This document shows, piece after piece, positions 56,221 through 64,000 of a DNA stretch of 64,000 bases. The DNA comes from Helicobacter saguini. Lineage in GTDB: Bacteria > Campylobacterota > Campylobacteria > Campylobacterales > Helicobacteraceae. Location: assembly GCF_000762875.2 (NCBI RefSeq), contig NZ_JRMP02000001.1, positions 1 through 64,000 on the forward strand. The letters are read 5' to 3'. The notes below the pieces were generated by a model that saw nothing but the letters and a program-made list of their open reading frames with translations, did not search any database and was not told the DNA's origin. Within the stretch, counting starts at the first letter, position 1. Each line of letters starts with the position of its first letter. The position numbers and the translations under genes were made by a program.

Positions 56221-56609
56221 TTTACTTGCTCCTTTTTGATATGATGGAATGGGTTGGTTTTATCGTTGCGACAATCTATTTTATTTTTTATAGAATCTAG
56301 TTTGTTATAGAATCTAGATTCTATATTTTTTGTCATGTTGAGCGAATGCGAAACATCTACGTTATTTTTCTTAGAATCTTTTGCGTTTTTAGATTCTACA
56401 GAATCTCGTGTGTTATCAAAATTCGCATTCGCGCTTTTTATATTAATCTTAAAAAAGGGTCGCCCTTTGGGAATAGATTTATACAAATTTTGCAACTGCG
56501 AATTTTGCGTAAAATTAGATTCTATAATATCTTTAGAATCTTGCATTGTAGATTCTATAACTTTTTTAGAATCTAAGTTAGCATTTTTATAAAGTTTAGA
56601 TTCTATCAT
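56208..56609 (-). CDS. Repeat-built ORF of doubtful coding status
   Basis: 133 codons from ATG 56609 (AAAGGT upstream) whose protein is almost wholly repeats: IESK and DSK runs from AGAWTCT words, KSIPKGRPFFKINIKSANANF from hairpin copy C, and SHSLNMTKN from a TCATGTTGAGCGAA repeat. It overlaps the stop codon of the DUF2442 gene and the start of the HP1021-like gene, so it may be translated or simply be repeat-filled spacer left open. Confidence 0.4.
   Translation of the reverse strand: MIESKLYKNANLDSKKVIESTMQDSKDIIESNFTQNSQLQNLYKSIPKGRPFFKINIKSANANFDNTRDSVESKNAKDSKKNNVDVSHSLNMTKNIESRFYNKLDSIKNKIDCRNDKTNPFHHIKKEQVKWKF
56417..56508. repeat. 92-bp hairpin repeat, copy C (inside an ORF)
   Basis: Same layout as copies A and B in the opposite orientation: TAATCTTAAAAAAGGGT, GGGAATAGATTTA and TTGCAACTGCGAATTTTGC. 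The arms read AATTCGCA instead of AGTCGCA, and both arms carry the same change, so pairing is kept. Confidence 0.75.
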
Positions 56610-56845
56610 TACGCTACCTTTATATGCGATTTTAACATAGATTCTACACTTAAATGGCAGTCTAAATTCTCCCATTCAATGCCTGTATTATCACAGATAA
56701 AACGCCATTTTTTAAGCTCTTTGATACTTGCATTTTCTAGCTCTTTATACCATTTTAGCGGCGTAGAAATAATGCGTTCATCTTCTAGCGTAACATTCAA
56801 ATAATTCTCATCAAAACTTACATTTTTAGCTTTTAAAATATTCAT
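56609..56845 (-). CDS. DUF2442-family small protein
   Basis: 78 residues: NVSFDENYLNVTLEDERIISTPLKWYKELENAS, with the beta-strand layout and 'D/E-x-R-x-I-x-x-P-L-x-W-Y-P' motif of DUF2442. Such proteins occur with or without toxin-like partners; none is evident beside it. Its stop overlaps the next start (TAATG). Function unknown. Confidence 0.75.
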   Translation of the reverse strand: MNILKAKNVSFDENYLNVTLEDERIISTPLKWYKELENASIKELKKWRFICDNTGIEWENLDCHLSVESMLKSHIKVA

Positions 56846-56939
56846 TTTTTATCCTTTATAGAATCTAGATTCTGTAATTTCGTGGCGTTTTGAGATTTTT
56901 CGCTTCGCGAATTATTAGATTCTATCTTTTCTAATCTTA

Positions 56940-58373
56940 TCATCTCATTTCCTTAAATATGTTGCGTGGTTTTAGTTGCGTTATGGCGGTGGCTAAAATG
57001 CCTTCTTTGCGACCGATAAAGCCTAAGTGTTCTGCCGTTGTAGCCTTTATGCTAATTTGAGATTTTTGCAAATATAAAATATGGGCTAGGGCTTCTTGCA
57101 TTTGTGATTTATATGGCGAAATCTTTGGAGTTTGCGCGATTAGCGTAACATCAATATTTACTATTTCTAAGCCAACGCTAAGCGTGTAATCATAAACGCG
57201 TTTTAATAGAATCTTAGAATCCGCGTTCTTATAAGCGTTGTCGCTATCAGGGAAAAGCTCGCCTATATCGCCGCAATTCATCGCGCCCAAAATCGCATCG
57301 ATTATAGCGTGGATGCCCACATCGCCATCGCTATGCGCTTTAAAGCCGACTTTAGATTCTATGCGAACGCCACAAAGATACATTATTTTATTAGATTCAA
57401 AGGCGTGAATATCACTACCCTGCCCTATCAATGTTTGACTAGAATCTAGCTTAGAATCTAGCGCGTCAAATAGCGGTTTTAGTAAGCCCAAATCCTGCGT
57501 TGTGGTAAGTTTATTCATTTGTTTATCGCCATCTATCAATTTGATAGTCGCATTTTTTAACGCATTTATCGCACTTGTCTCATCGCTAAAATCTATATTT
57601 AATTTTGTAGATTCTATAAGTTTGCCTAATTTGCTAATTTGTGGGGTTTGGATAAGTTTCAAATTTTCTCTTTTAAGGTGCGTAATATTAGAATCTTCTA
57701 GGTAAATCGCAGTATCGCTAATATTTATAAAAGGGGCGATACAATCATTATTTTCGCACGATAAAGATTCTAACAAATCGTGTATCACTTTTAGCTGTGT
57801 GTTGAATCTAGCGCAATCATTTACCATAACAAAATGAGAATCTATAGAATCTTGCAAATTAGATTCTATAAATGCAAGGGCGTTTTTTAAAGAATTATAG
57901 CGAGTATTGCCCCCCTGAATAATATGTATAGGAATATTCGTAGAATCTAAATTCGTAGGACAGAGCTTTTTCATATAATGTAAATCTGTGGTGGATGCGG
58001 TGATAATAATTTGCGTAAGTTTTATAGAATCTAATTTTGCTAAAGAAGTTAGAATCTGCTTACTTAGATTTTGCAATACAATAAGCCAAAGTGGCGTAGT
58101 ATTTATTCGTATCCATTGCTTTTTTACATTTGGCTTTTTAGATTCTATAAGATTAGATTCTATAAAATCTTGCATTTTAGATTCTGTATAACTTTTAGAA
58201 TCTTTTTTATCATTTTGTATTTTAGATTCTATGCAATTTTTAGAATCTTTTAAACTAGATTCTATAAACTTAGATTCCATAAAATCTTTAGAACCCACAA
58301 AACTAGATTCAGCAGAATCACAAAACCTAAGCGAATCACCCGCCGCCATAATAACTAAAGTCAATTTTTTCAA
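56940..58373 (-). CDS. ispDF: Bifunctional IspD/IspF enzyme
   Basis: 477 residues. N-terminal IspD (VIMAAGDSLRF, KKQWIRINTTPLWLIVL, FVMVNDCARFN) transfers CTP to methylerythritol phosphate. C-terminal IspF (from about 318, GSDIHAFESNKIMYLCGVRI with the D-x-H zinc ligands, FKAHSDGDVGIHAIIDAILGAMNCGDIGELFPDSD, KATTAEHLGFIGRKEGI) makes the cyclodiphosphate. The fusion is normal for epsilonproteobacteria. Residues about 20-85 are an AGAWTCT insertion (FIESSLKDSKNCIESK) between the nucleotide loop and the rest of IspD. Isoprenoid precursor pathway. Confidence 0.95.
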   Translation of the reverse strand: MKKLTLVIMAAGDSLRFCDSAESSFVGSKDFMESKFIESSLKDSKNCIESKIQNDKKDSKSYTESKMQDFIESNLIESKKPNVKKQWIRINTTPLWLIVLQNLSKQILTSLAKLDSIKLTQIIITASTTDLHYMKKLCPTNLDSTNIPIHIIQGGNTRYNSLKNALAFIESNLQDSIDSHFVMVNDCARFNTQLKVIHDLLESLSCENNDCIAPFINISDTAIYLEDSNITHLKRENLKLIQTPQISKLGKLIESTKLNIDFSDETSAINALKNATIKLIDGDKQMNKLTTTQDLGLLKPLFDALDSKLDSSQTLIGQGSDIHAFESNKIMYLCGVRIESKVGFKAHSDGDVGIHAIIDAILGAMNCGDIGELFPDSDNAYKNADSKILLKRVYDYTLSVGLEIVNIDVTLIAQTPKISPYKSQMQEALAHILYLQKSQISIKATTAEHLGFIGRKEGILATAITQLKPRNIFKEMR

Positions 58374-58403
58374 CTTTTTCTCTTTTATATAAATTTATAG
58401 AAT

Positions 58404-58550
58404 CTACTCTTTGGATACACTTTTAGAATCTTTTTGCATTTTTTCGTGCTTTAGAATCATTCTAGGACCATAAAATCCAAAGCACCAAACCAAAAACACA
58501 ACCATAATAAAAACCATCACCGCACTAAAAATCAATGCAAACGTTTCCAT
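58404..58550 (-). CDS. Small single-helix membrane protein
   Basis: 48 residues starting at ATG 58550, 2 bases after the stop of the 58553 gene, with AAAAGGAA upstream. One helix (ALIFSAVMVFIMVVFLVWCF), then GPRMILKHEKMQKDSKSVSKE. Too short for routine gene calling; translational coupling supports it. Function unknown. Confidence 0.6.
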   Translation of the reverse strand: METFALIFSAVMVFIMVVFLVWCFGFYGPRMILKHEKMQKDSKSVSKE

Positions 58551-58552
58551 TT

Positions 58553-58789
58553 CTATTCCTTTTTCTTTTCCATTTCTCTTACTTCATTAAAATAATGAAA
58601 GTAAGTAATAGCGGTTAGTATAGCAGCTACAATAAACGTCGCTATACAAAATAACAACAAACCAAACTTAAAAGCACTCAGCTTATCACTATTCACAAAC
58701 AAATACGAAACCATACCTATAAGCGAAAGTAGCAACCCACCAAGCAACCTTTCAAGATTATCCAAAATCCTATCAAAACTATTTTTCAT
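58553..58789 (-). CDS. Small two-helix membrane protein
   Basis: 78 residues with GGLLLSLIGMVSYLFV and GLLLFCIATFIVAAILTAITYF helices and a charged C-terminus (NEVREMEKKKE). The ATG at 58789 is favoured over an earlier Met because of the GGAATGG before it. Paired with the single-helix protein downstream. No family recognised. Confidence 0.6.
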   Translation of the reverse strand: MKNSFDRILDNLERLLGGLLLSLIGMVSYLFVNSDKLSAFKFGLLLFCIATFIVAAILTAITYFHYFNEVREMEKKKE

Positions 58790-58977
58790 ACCATTCCATA
58801 GCAAAACATATAAAAAATTACACAATTATATAATAATTCCAAAAGAAATGTTACTATTTTCTACATTTTTTAAACTTTCGCAACGCTAAACATAAAATAT
58901 AAAAATACATAAAAAATACATCTTTTTTCACTATAATTATCCACATTTATAGAATCTAGATTCTAAAAGGACACATT

Positions 58978-60342
58978 ATGAGCGAAAATATACGCAACAC
59001 TTGGATAGAAAAACGAAGCAACGATAAGATTAGAACGCAACTGCACTACGCTAAAAAAGGCATAATCACAGAAGAGATGAAATATGTCGCAAATATCGAG
59101 AATCTCCCAGCCGAGACAATCCGCAAAGAAATCGCAAAAGGACGCCTAATAATCCCAGCAAACATCAACCACAAGTCCCTAGAGCCTATGGGCATCGGCG
59201 TGGCACTTCGCACGAAAATCAATTCAAACATCGGCAGCTCCCAGCTTGTCGAAGACATCGATGAAGAAGTAACCAAACTCAAAACAAGCATAAAATACGG
59301 CGCAGATACCGTAATGGACTTAAGCACAGGCGGGGACTTAGACAAAATTCGCACCGCCATAATCGCTGAATCTAGTGTGCCTATCGGCACCGTGCCTATG
59401 TATCAAATATTACACGATGTGCAAAATGATGTGTTAAAACTTGACATTGACACGATGTTAAGTGTATTATTGAAACAGGCACAGCAAGGCGTAAGTTACT
59501 TTACGATACACTGCGGCTTCCTTTTGGAACACATGCCAGCGGTTTCAAAACGCAAAATGGGCATAGTCTCACGCGGCGGCAGCCTTATGGCAAGCTGGAT
59601 GTTGCACTATCACAAGCAAAATCCGTTTTATGAATATTACGACGAGATTCTAAAAATATGTCAAGAATACGATGTTTCGCTATCGTTAGGTGATTCGCTT
59701 CGTCCGGGATGTCTAGCTGATGCTAGTGATGAGGCACAATTTAGCGAATTAAAAGTGTTGGGCGAGTTAGCTAAAAGAGCGTATGACAAAGACGTGCAGG
59801 TAATGATTGAAGGACCAGGACATGTCCCACTTAATCAAATTGAAAGAAATGTGGAGTTGCAAAAAGAATATTGTAATGAAGCACCGTTTTATGTGCTAGG
59901 ACCTTTGGTAACTGACATCGCCGCGGGATACGACCATATCGCAAGTGCGATTGGTGCGTGTGTAGCGGCGTGGAAAGGTGTAGCAATGCTTTGTTATGTA
60001 ACACCAAAAGAACACCTTGGTCTACCGAATGCAAATGATGTACGGGAGGGAATAATCGCTTACAAAATCGCCGCACATGCCGCAGATATTGCACGCGGTA
60101 GAGTTGGCTCAAGGGTGCAAGATGATTTGATGAGTGATGCAAGATATGCGTTTGACTGGAATAAGCAATTTGAGTTAGCTCTTGATGGTGAGCGTGCCCG
60201 TGAATTTCACGATGAGAGCTTGCCTCAAGAAGTATTCAAAGACGCCGAGTTCTGCTCGATGTGCGGACCAAAATTCTGCAGTTACAAAATCACACAAGAA
60301 ATCTTCAAAAACTACAAAGAGGAAGAATACACCACGAAATAA
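58978..60342 (+). CDS. thiC: Phosphomethylpyrimidine synthase ThiC
   Basis: 454 residues, radical-SAM-like enzyme making the thiamin pyrimidine from [19 protein letters not shown] (N-terminal motif), [72 protein letters not shown], and the C-terminal 4Fe-4S motif [17 protein letters not shown] precedes the ATG. No TPP riboswitch is recognisable upstream. Confidence 0.97.
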   Translation: MSENIRNTWIEKRSNDKIRTQLHYAKKGIITEEMKYVANIENLPAETIRKEIAKGRLIIPANINHKSLEPMGIGVALRTKINSNIGSSQLVEDIDEEVTKLKTSIKYGADTVMDLSTGGDLDKIRTAIIAESSVPIGTVPMYQILHDVQNDVLKLDIDTMLSVLLKQAQQGVSYFTIHCGFLLEHMPAVSKRKMGIVSRGGSLMASWMLHYHKQNPFYEYYDEILKICQEYDVSLSLGDSLRPGCLADASDEAQFSELKVLGELAKRAYDKDVQVMIEGPGHVPLNQIERNVELQKEYCNEAPFYVLGPLVTDIAAGYDHIASAIGACVAAWKGVAMLCYVTPKEHLGLPNANDVREGIIAYKIAAHAADIARGRVGSRVQDDLMSDARYAFDWNKQFELALDGERAREFHDESLPQEVFKDAEFCSMCGPKFCSYKITQEIFKNYKEEEYTTK

Positions 60343-60831
60343 GATTCTAAGAATTATAGAATCTAAAATTAGATTCTAATGAATAATAAAAAGTTAAAAT
60401 AAGATTCTAAAATCTTATAGAATCTAAAAAGCAAAAATGTTGGGAATATGAATCTAAAACAAAATTCTATAAAAACGAGACATTACAAAGTTATAGAATC
60501 TAAAATTCTATGATAAAAGCCAAATGTGAAGTATATTGTTTTATAGACTTCCCAGCAAACTTCTAAACGCTATACACAATTACAATATAAATCTAACAGA
60601 TAATGGCAAGCGAATAGTAAAACTGCAAACCCAAAAGAAACAAAAAAATATTTTGGTAATATTTTTTAAAACCTAGAATCTAGATTTCACAAAAATTTCA
60701 CATTATTGTTATTTTTCTGCAAAAAATATGCAAAAAATATTAACTTTTTATTAACTTTAAGTTTCGACTAATAATAAGAATACTATAATAACAAAATGTT
60801 CTTTTAACTCAAATTTGAAGAAGGAGATTGT
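60343..60831. other. Non-coding spacer before the cbb3 operon
   Basis: AT-rich; the left half holds about eight AGAWTCT words and the right half the ccoN promoter. No gene, RNA or element recognised. Confidence 0.6.
60784..60789 (+). promoter_or_regulatory. -10 box of ccoNOQP
   Basis: TACTATAATAAC contains TATAAT, 43 bp before the ccoN start; GAAGGAGA is the ribosome site. Confidence 0.55.
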
Positions 60832-62295
60832 ATGCAAGATAACGTGAAGCAATATGATTACTCGCTTGCTAAGTGGTTTTTGCTTATTTGCGTGGTAACG
60901 GGTTTTCTTGGTATGTTAATCGGTGTGATTTTGGCAGCACAGCTTGCGGTGCCGAATTTAAACTATATAGCGGGTGAGTATTCTATCTTTGGTAGATTGC
61001 GACCGCTACATACAAATGTGATTATTTATGGTTTCACATTGAGCGGTATGTGGGCTGGATGGTATTATTTTGGACAGCGCGTCTTAAAGATTACCTACCA
61101 TGACCATCCGTTTTTAAAGCTTGTTGGTGTATTGCACTTGGTTGTGTATGTTATTACTTTGGCGATTGCGTTATATACGCTATTTGCGGGTATTACGCAG
61201 TCTAAGGAGTATTCAGAGCTGCCTTGGATAGGCGATATTTTTATCGTGCTAACTTGGGTGCTTTGGGGGACTAGCCTTTTTGGGTCTATGGCGGTGCGTA
61301 GAGAAAAGGTGATTTATATATCTTTATGGTATTTTATCGCTACATTTACTGCGATTTCCGTGCTATTTATCTTTAATAACTTGGCTGTTCCTACACGACT
61401 TGTCACAGGTTTGGGTAGTATATGGCATAGCGTATCAATGTATGCTGGGACTAATGACGCGCTGATTCAGTGGTGGTGGGGGCATAATGCGGTGGCATTT
61501 GTTTTCACTTCTGGTATCATCGGTCTTATATACTATGTGTTACCTAAGGAATCTGGGCAGCCTGTGTTTTCATATAAGCTTACGTTATTTTCATTTTGGA
61601 GCTTAATGTTTGTGTATATTTGGGCTGGTGGTCACCATTTGATTTACTCAACGGTGCCTGACTGGGTGCAGTCTCTAGGCTCTGTTTTCTCTGTTGTGCT
61701 TATCTTGCCATCATGGGGAACGGCTATAAATATGCTACTTACAATGCGCGGTCAATGGCATCAGTTAAAAGAGTCTCCGCTCATTAAGTTCTTAGTATTA
61801 GCATCTACTTGGTATATGCTAGCTACTTTGGAAGGTCCTATTCAGTCTATTAAGTCGGTAAATGCTTTAGCACACTTCACTGACTGGATTGTAGGACACG
61901 TCCATGACGCGGCTTTAGGCTGGGTGGCATTTACTATCATTGCTACGATTTATCACTTATTGCCACGATTATTTGGTAGAGAAATCTATTCTAAAAAGAT
62001 AATCGAAGCGCAATTCTGGATTATGATGGTAGGTATTGTATTCTACTTCTCATCAATGTGGATTGCTGGTATCGTGCAGGGTATGATGTGGAGAGATATT
62101 ACTGAGCTAGGTCAGCTTAAGTATTCATTTATTGATACCGTTATACAGCTTAAGCCTTATTATACGCTAAGAGCTTTAGGCGGTGCGTTATACTTAGTAG
62201 GCTTTGTGATGTTTATCTATAATATTGTTATGACCATTGTAGCAGCTAAAGAGCTTAAAAAAGAGCCTGAGTTTGCTTCACCTATGGCGTCTTAA
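60832..62295 (+). CDS. ccoN: Cytochrome cbb3 oxidase subunit I
   Basis: 487 residues, about 12 helices. Heme/copper ligands are visible: RPLHTNVIIYGF, QWWWGHNAVAFVF, YIWAGGHHLIYS and FTDWIVGHVHDAALGW. It is the catalytic subunit of the high-affinity terminal oxidase used in microaerobic respiration. GAAGGAGA precedes the ATG. First gene of ccoNOQP with 10 bp to ccoO. Nearly free of AGAWTCT words. Confidence 0.97.
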   Translation: MQDNVKQYDYSLAKWFLLICVVTGFLGMLIGVILAAQLAVPNLNYIAGEYSIFGRLRPLHTNVIIYGFTLSGMWAGWYYFGQRVLKITYHDHPFLKLVGVLHLVVYVITLAIALYTLFAGITQSKEYSELPWIGDIFIVLTWVLWGTSLFGSMAVRREKVIYISLWYFIATFTAISVLFIFNNLAVPTRLVTGLGSIWHSVSMYAGTNDALIQWWWGHNAVAFVFTSGIIGLIYYVLPKESGQPVFSYKLTLFSFWSLMFVYIWAGGHHLIYSTVPDWVQSLGSVFSVVLILPSWGTAINMLLTMRGQWHQLKESPLIKFLVLASTWYMLATLEGPIQSIKSVNALAHFTDWIVGHVHDAALGWVAFTIIATIYHLLPRLFGREIYSKKIIEAQFWIMMVGIVFYFSSMWIAGIVQGMMWRDITELGQLKYSFIDTVIQLKPYYTLRALGGALYLVGFVMFIYNIVMTIVAAKELKKEPEFASPMAS

Positions 62296-62305
62296 GGAGG
62301 ATTAA

Positions 62306-63004
62306 ATGTTTAGTTGGCTTGAAAAAAACCCATTCTTTTTTACGGTAGCCTTTTTGGTTGCTTTCTCTATTGCTGGGCTAGTGCAGATTATCCCTGACTT
62401 TAGAAAGTCATCACAGCCTATTGAGGGCTTACGACCGCTAACCGTGCTAGAGACTGCTGGACGTGATGTATATATGAAAGAGGGCTGCTATAACTGCCAC
62501 TCACAGCTTATTCGTGAATTTAAAAGCGAGGTTATGAGATATGGTATGCACAGCCTTAGCGGTGAGTATGCGTATGATAGACCTTTCCTTTGGGGCTCTA
62601 AACGCACAGGTCCAGATTTGCATAGAATCGGCGATAGAAGTAGTAGCGACTGGCATGCTAATCACATGTGGGAGCCTATATCTGTCGTGCCTAATTCTAT
62701 TATGCCAGCATACAAGCACCTTTATACTAAAAAGGTTGATTTTGAGACTGCGTATGCAGAGGCTTTAACGCAAAAGAAAGTCTTTAATGTTCCTTATGAT
62801 GTTGATGGTATGAAAAATAGCATTAAACTAGGCACACTAGAGCAAGCTCAAGCCCAGTTTAAAGAGGACGCCGCAAAAGTGGTAGAAGAGATGAAAAATG
62901 AGAAAACTACTCAAATATTTAACGATGGTAATGGCGAGATTACTGAAATCGTAGCCTTGATTGCTTACTTAAATAGCTTGGGTCAAAGTCGCATTGTGAA
63001 ATAA
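62306..63004 (+). CDS. ccoO: Cytochrome cbb3 oxidase subunit II
   Basis: 232 residues. An N-terminal helix (PFFFTVAFLVAFSIAGLVQIIP), the heme c site GCYNCHSQLIREF (about 52-64), the segment SKRTGPDLHRIG and the Met ligand region VVPNSIMPAYKHLY. Monoheme cytochrome c anchored to the periplasmic face. AAGGAGG lies at the junction with ccoN. Confidence 0.96.
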   Translation: MFSWLEKNPFFFTVAFLVAFSIAGLVQIIPDFRKSSQPIEGLRPLTVLETAGRDVYMKEGCYNCHSQLIREFKSEVMRYGMHSLSGEYAYDRPFLWGSKRTGPDLHRIGDRSSSDWHANHMWEPISVVPNSIMPAYKHLYTKKVDFETAYAEALTQKKVFNVPYDVDGMKNSIKLGTLEQAQAQFKEDAAKVVEEMKNEKTTQIFNDGNGEITEIVALIAYLNSLGQSRIVK

Positions 63005-63025
63005 TGGAATCTAAAAGGATTTATT

Positions 63026-63268
63026 ATGGAAAAGATAACTGCGATGGAGTTTTTTTTTAGTCTAAAAGGGATTTACTTTTTTAGCATTGTGTTTTTGGTG
63101 ATTTGGCTTTATTCTTATATCATTTATCTTTACAGGGCGCAACGCACAGGCAAGGTAGATTATGAGAAATATGCTAAGTTAGCCTTAAATGACGACTTAA
63201 ATGACGAGTTGATAGAATCTTGTGATGATACAAAAGTGAAAGGAGAAGATAATGGGTTGGTTAAGTGA
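63026..63268 (+). CDS. ccoQ: Cytochrome cbb3 oxidase subunit CcoQ
   Basis: 80 residues with one helix (GIYFFSIVFLVIWLYSYIIYLY) and a charged cytoplasmic tail, in the expected place between ccoO and ccoP. It overlaps ccoP by 17 bp. The tail carries one AGAATCT word (LIESCDD). Confidence 0.85.
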   Translation: MEKITAMEFFFSLKGIYFFSIVFLVIWLYSYIIYLYRAQRTGKVDYEKYAKLALNDDLNDELIESCDDTKVKGEDNGLVK

Positions 63269-64000
63269 TCATGTGAATCTAATAGGGTTTATAGGCGCGA
63301 TAGTTATTCTATTGCTAACTATTGTAACCGTTTGGAATCTTATTAAAAAGATGAAAACTGAAAGTGGCGGTGGAGAGCTTACGTCGCATGAGTGGGATGG
63401 CATTCGCGAGTTTAGTAATAACATTCCTACCGGGTGGCTTTTATCACTATTAGTCCTAATCGTGTGGGCTATATGGTATGTGCTTATCGGCTATCCGCTT
63501 AACTCATATTCGCAAATCGGCGAGTATAACGAGGAGTCAAAGGCATATAACGCACGATTTGAGACTATCCATGCGAATTTGGATGAGGCAGGATTGCGTG
63601 AAATGGGCGAGCAAATCTTTATGGTTCAGTGCGCACAATGTCATGGCTTAACCGCTGAGGGCAACGATGGCAAGGCACAGAATCTTACTCACTGGGGCAA
63701 GGTTGATGGCGTAATTGATACGATTAAGCATGGTAGTGCTGGATTGTATTTGGCTAATCTTGATACTAATGAGATGATGATGAGCGAGGGCTTACTAACC
63801 GAAGACAAGGACATCCAAGCTGTAGCGCAATATGTAATGGCTGAAATCGTAGGTGATAAATCACGCAACTATGACGCCGAGCTAGTCGCACATGGCAAGG
63901 AGCTATTTAATGGCGATGGCACTTGCTTTAGCTGCCATGGTGAAAATGGACAATGGACTGAGGAAAGCCCCGCTCCAAACCTAGCTCTTTATGGTAAAAA
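63252..64000 (+). CDS. ccoP: Cytochrome cbb3 oxidase subunit III (partial)
   Basis: The frame from ATG 63252 (AAAGGAGA upstream) is open to the right edge (249 codons). A first helix (LIGFIGAIVILLLTIVTVW), the CcoP loop HEWDGIREFSNNIPTGWLLSLL with a second helix, then two heme c sites, VQCAQCHGL (about 126) and TCFSCHGENG (about 225). Diheme cytochrome c passing electrons to CcoO. The 3' end is outside the window. Confidence 0.96.
   Translation, partial: MGWLSDHVNLIGFIGAIVILLLTIVTVWNLIKKMKTESGGGELTSHEWDGIREFSNNIPTGWLLSLLVLIVWAIWYVLIGYPLNSYSQIGEYNEESKAYNARFETIHANLDEAGLREMGEQIFMVQCAQCHGLTAEGNDGKAQNLTHWGKVDGVIDTIKHGSAGLYLANLDTNEMMMSEGLLTEDKDIQAVAQYVMAEIVGDKSRNYDAELVAHGKELFNGDGTCFSCHGENGQWTEESPAPNLALYGK

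Noticed and set aside
58826-58977. TPP riboswitch upstream of thiC
   Set aside because: No CUGAGA or ACCUGAU-like thi-box elements are visible in the short leader.

Overview
The window comes from a low-GC epsilonproteobacterium of the genus Helicobacter, probably an enterohepatic species. The evidence is a FlaB-type flagellin, a bifunctional IspDF beside an HP1021-like atypical regulator, a Dps/NapA protein, a ccoNOQP oxidase operon, a VacA-like autotransporter and AapA-type type I toxin peptides. The most striking property is a 7-base word, AGATTCT, and its reverse complement AGAATCT (together AGAWTCT). It occurs many times per kilobase in intergenic DNA and inside genes, where it is read as DS, ES, KIL or RI. 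It is often paired head to head as AGAATCTAGATTCT.

Layout. 1-3.2 kb: a large VacA-like autotransporter (minus strand, runs off the left edge) behind a promoter with a 16-base homopolymer. 3.2-5.1 kb: a toxin-antitoxin cluster (two AapA-like loci flanking a YafQ/DinJ pair) and a 94-bp hairpin repeat. 5.1-10.7 kb: RDD protein, LptD, an MFS exporter and an unrecognised secreted protein. 10.7-26.2 kb: an accessory island with a zeta-toxin module, an XRE regulator pair, a decaying UvrA-like/methyltransferase/GRDP-like cluster, a plasmid-like ParA-Fic-RHH set sharing operator-like palindromes, an IS1595-family element, and a two-methyltransferase restriction cassette followed by a frameshifted coiled-coil membrane protein. 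26.6 kb onward is mostly housekeeping: secY standing alone, FkbM methyltransferase, LysE exporter, glycosyltransferase, PAP2 phosphatase, bioF, glmS, hisZ-purA, a DnaQ-like exonuclease, asd, dps, an ArsS-like kinase, hemC, fliW, an aminotransferase and an SRP RNA gene. Then come a headless CCA-transferase-like gene, pgeF, an outer-membrane protein, two tandem RelBE copies, flaB, mreC, a divergent ATP-sulfurylase-like gene with the HP1021-like regulator, ispDF, thiC and ccoNOQP (ccoP runs off the right edge).

How it fits together. The core genes serve envelope construction (LptD, MreC, GlmS, surface-glycan enzymes), motility, microaerobic respiration and cofactor/isoprenoid synthesis. The accessory genes are mainly selfish or defensive: three kinds of type II toxin-antitoxin, type I toxins, Fic, zeta, restriction-modification and an IS. 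Several are broken by a single stop, a one-base slip or a short duplication. Candidates for new biology are the AGAWTCT system (possible uptake signal or methylation landmark), a 92-94-bp hairpin repeat whose arms co-vary between copies, and the restriction cassette with its coiled-coil partner. All calls rest on reading the sequence; no database search or structure prediction was run.
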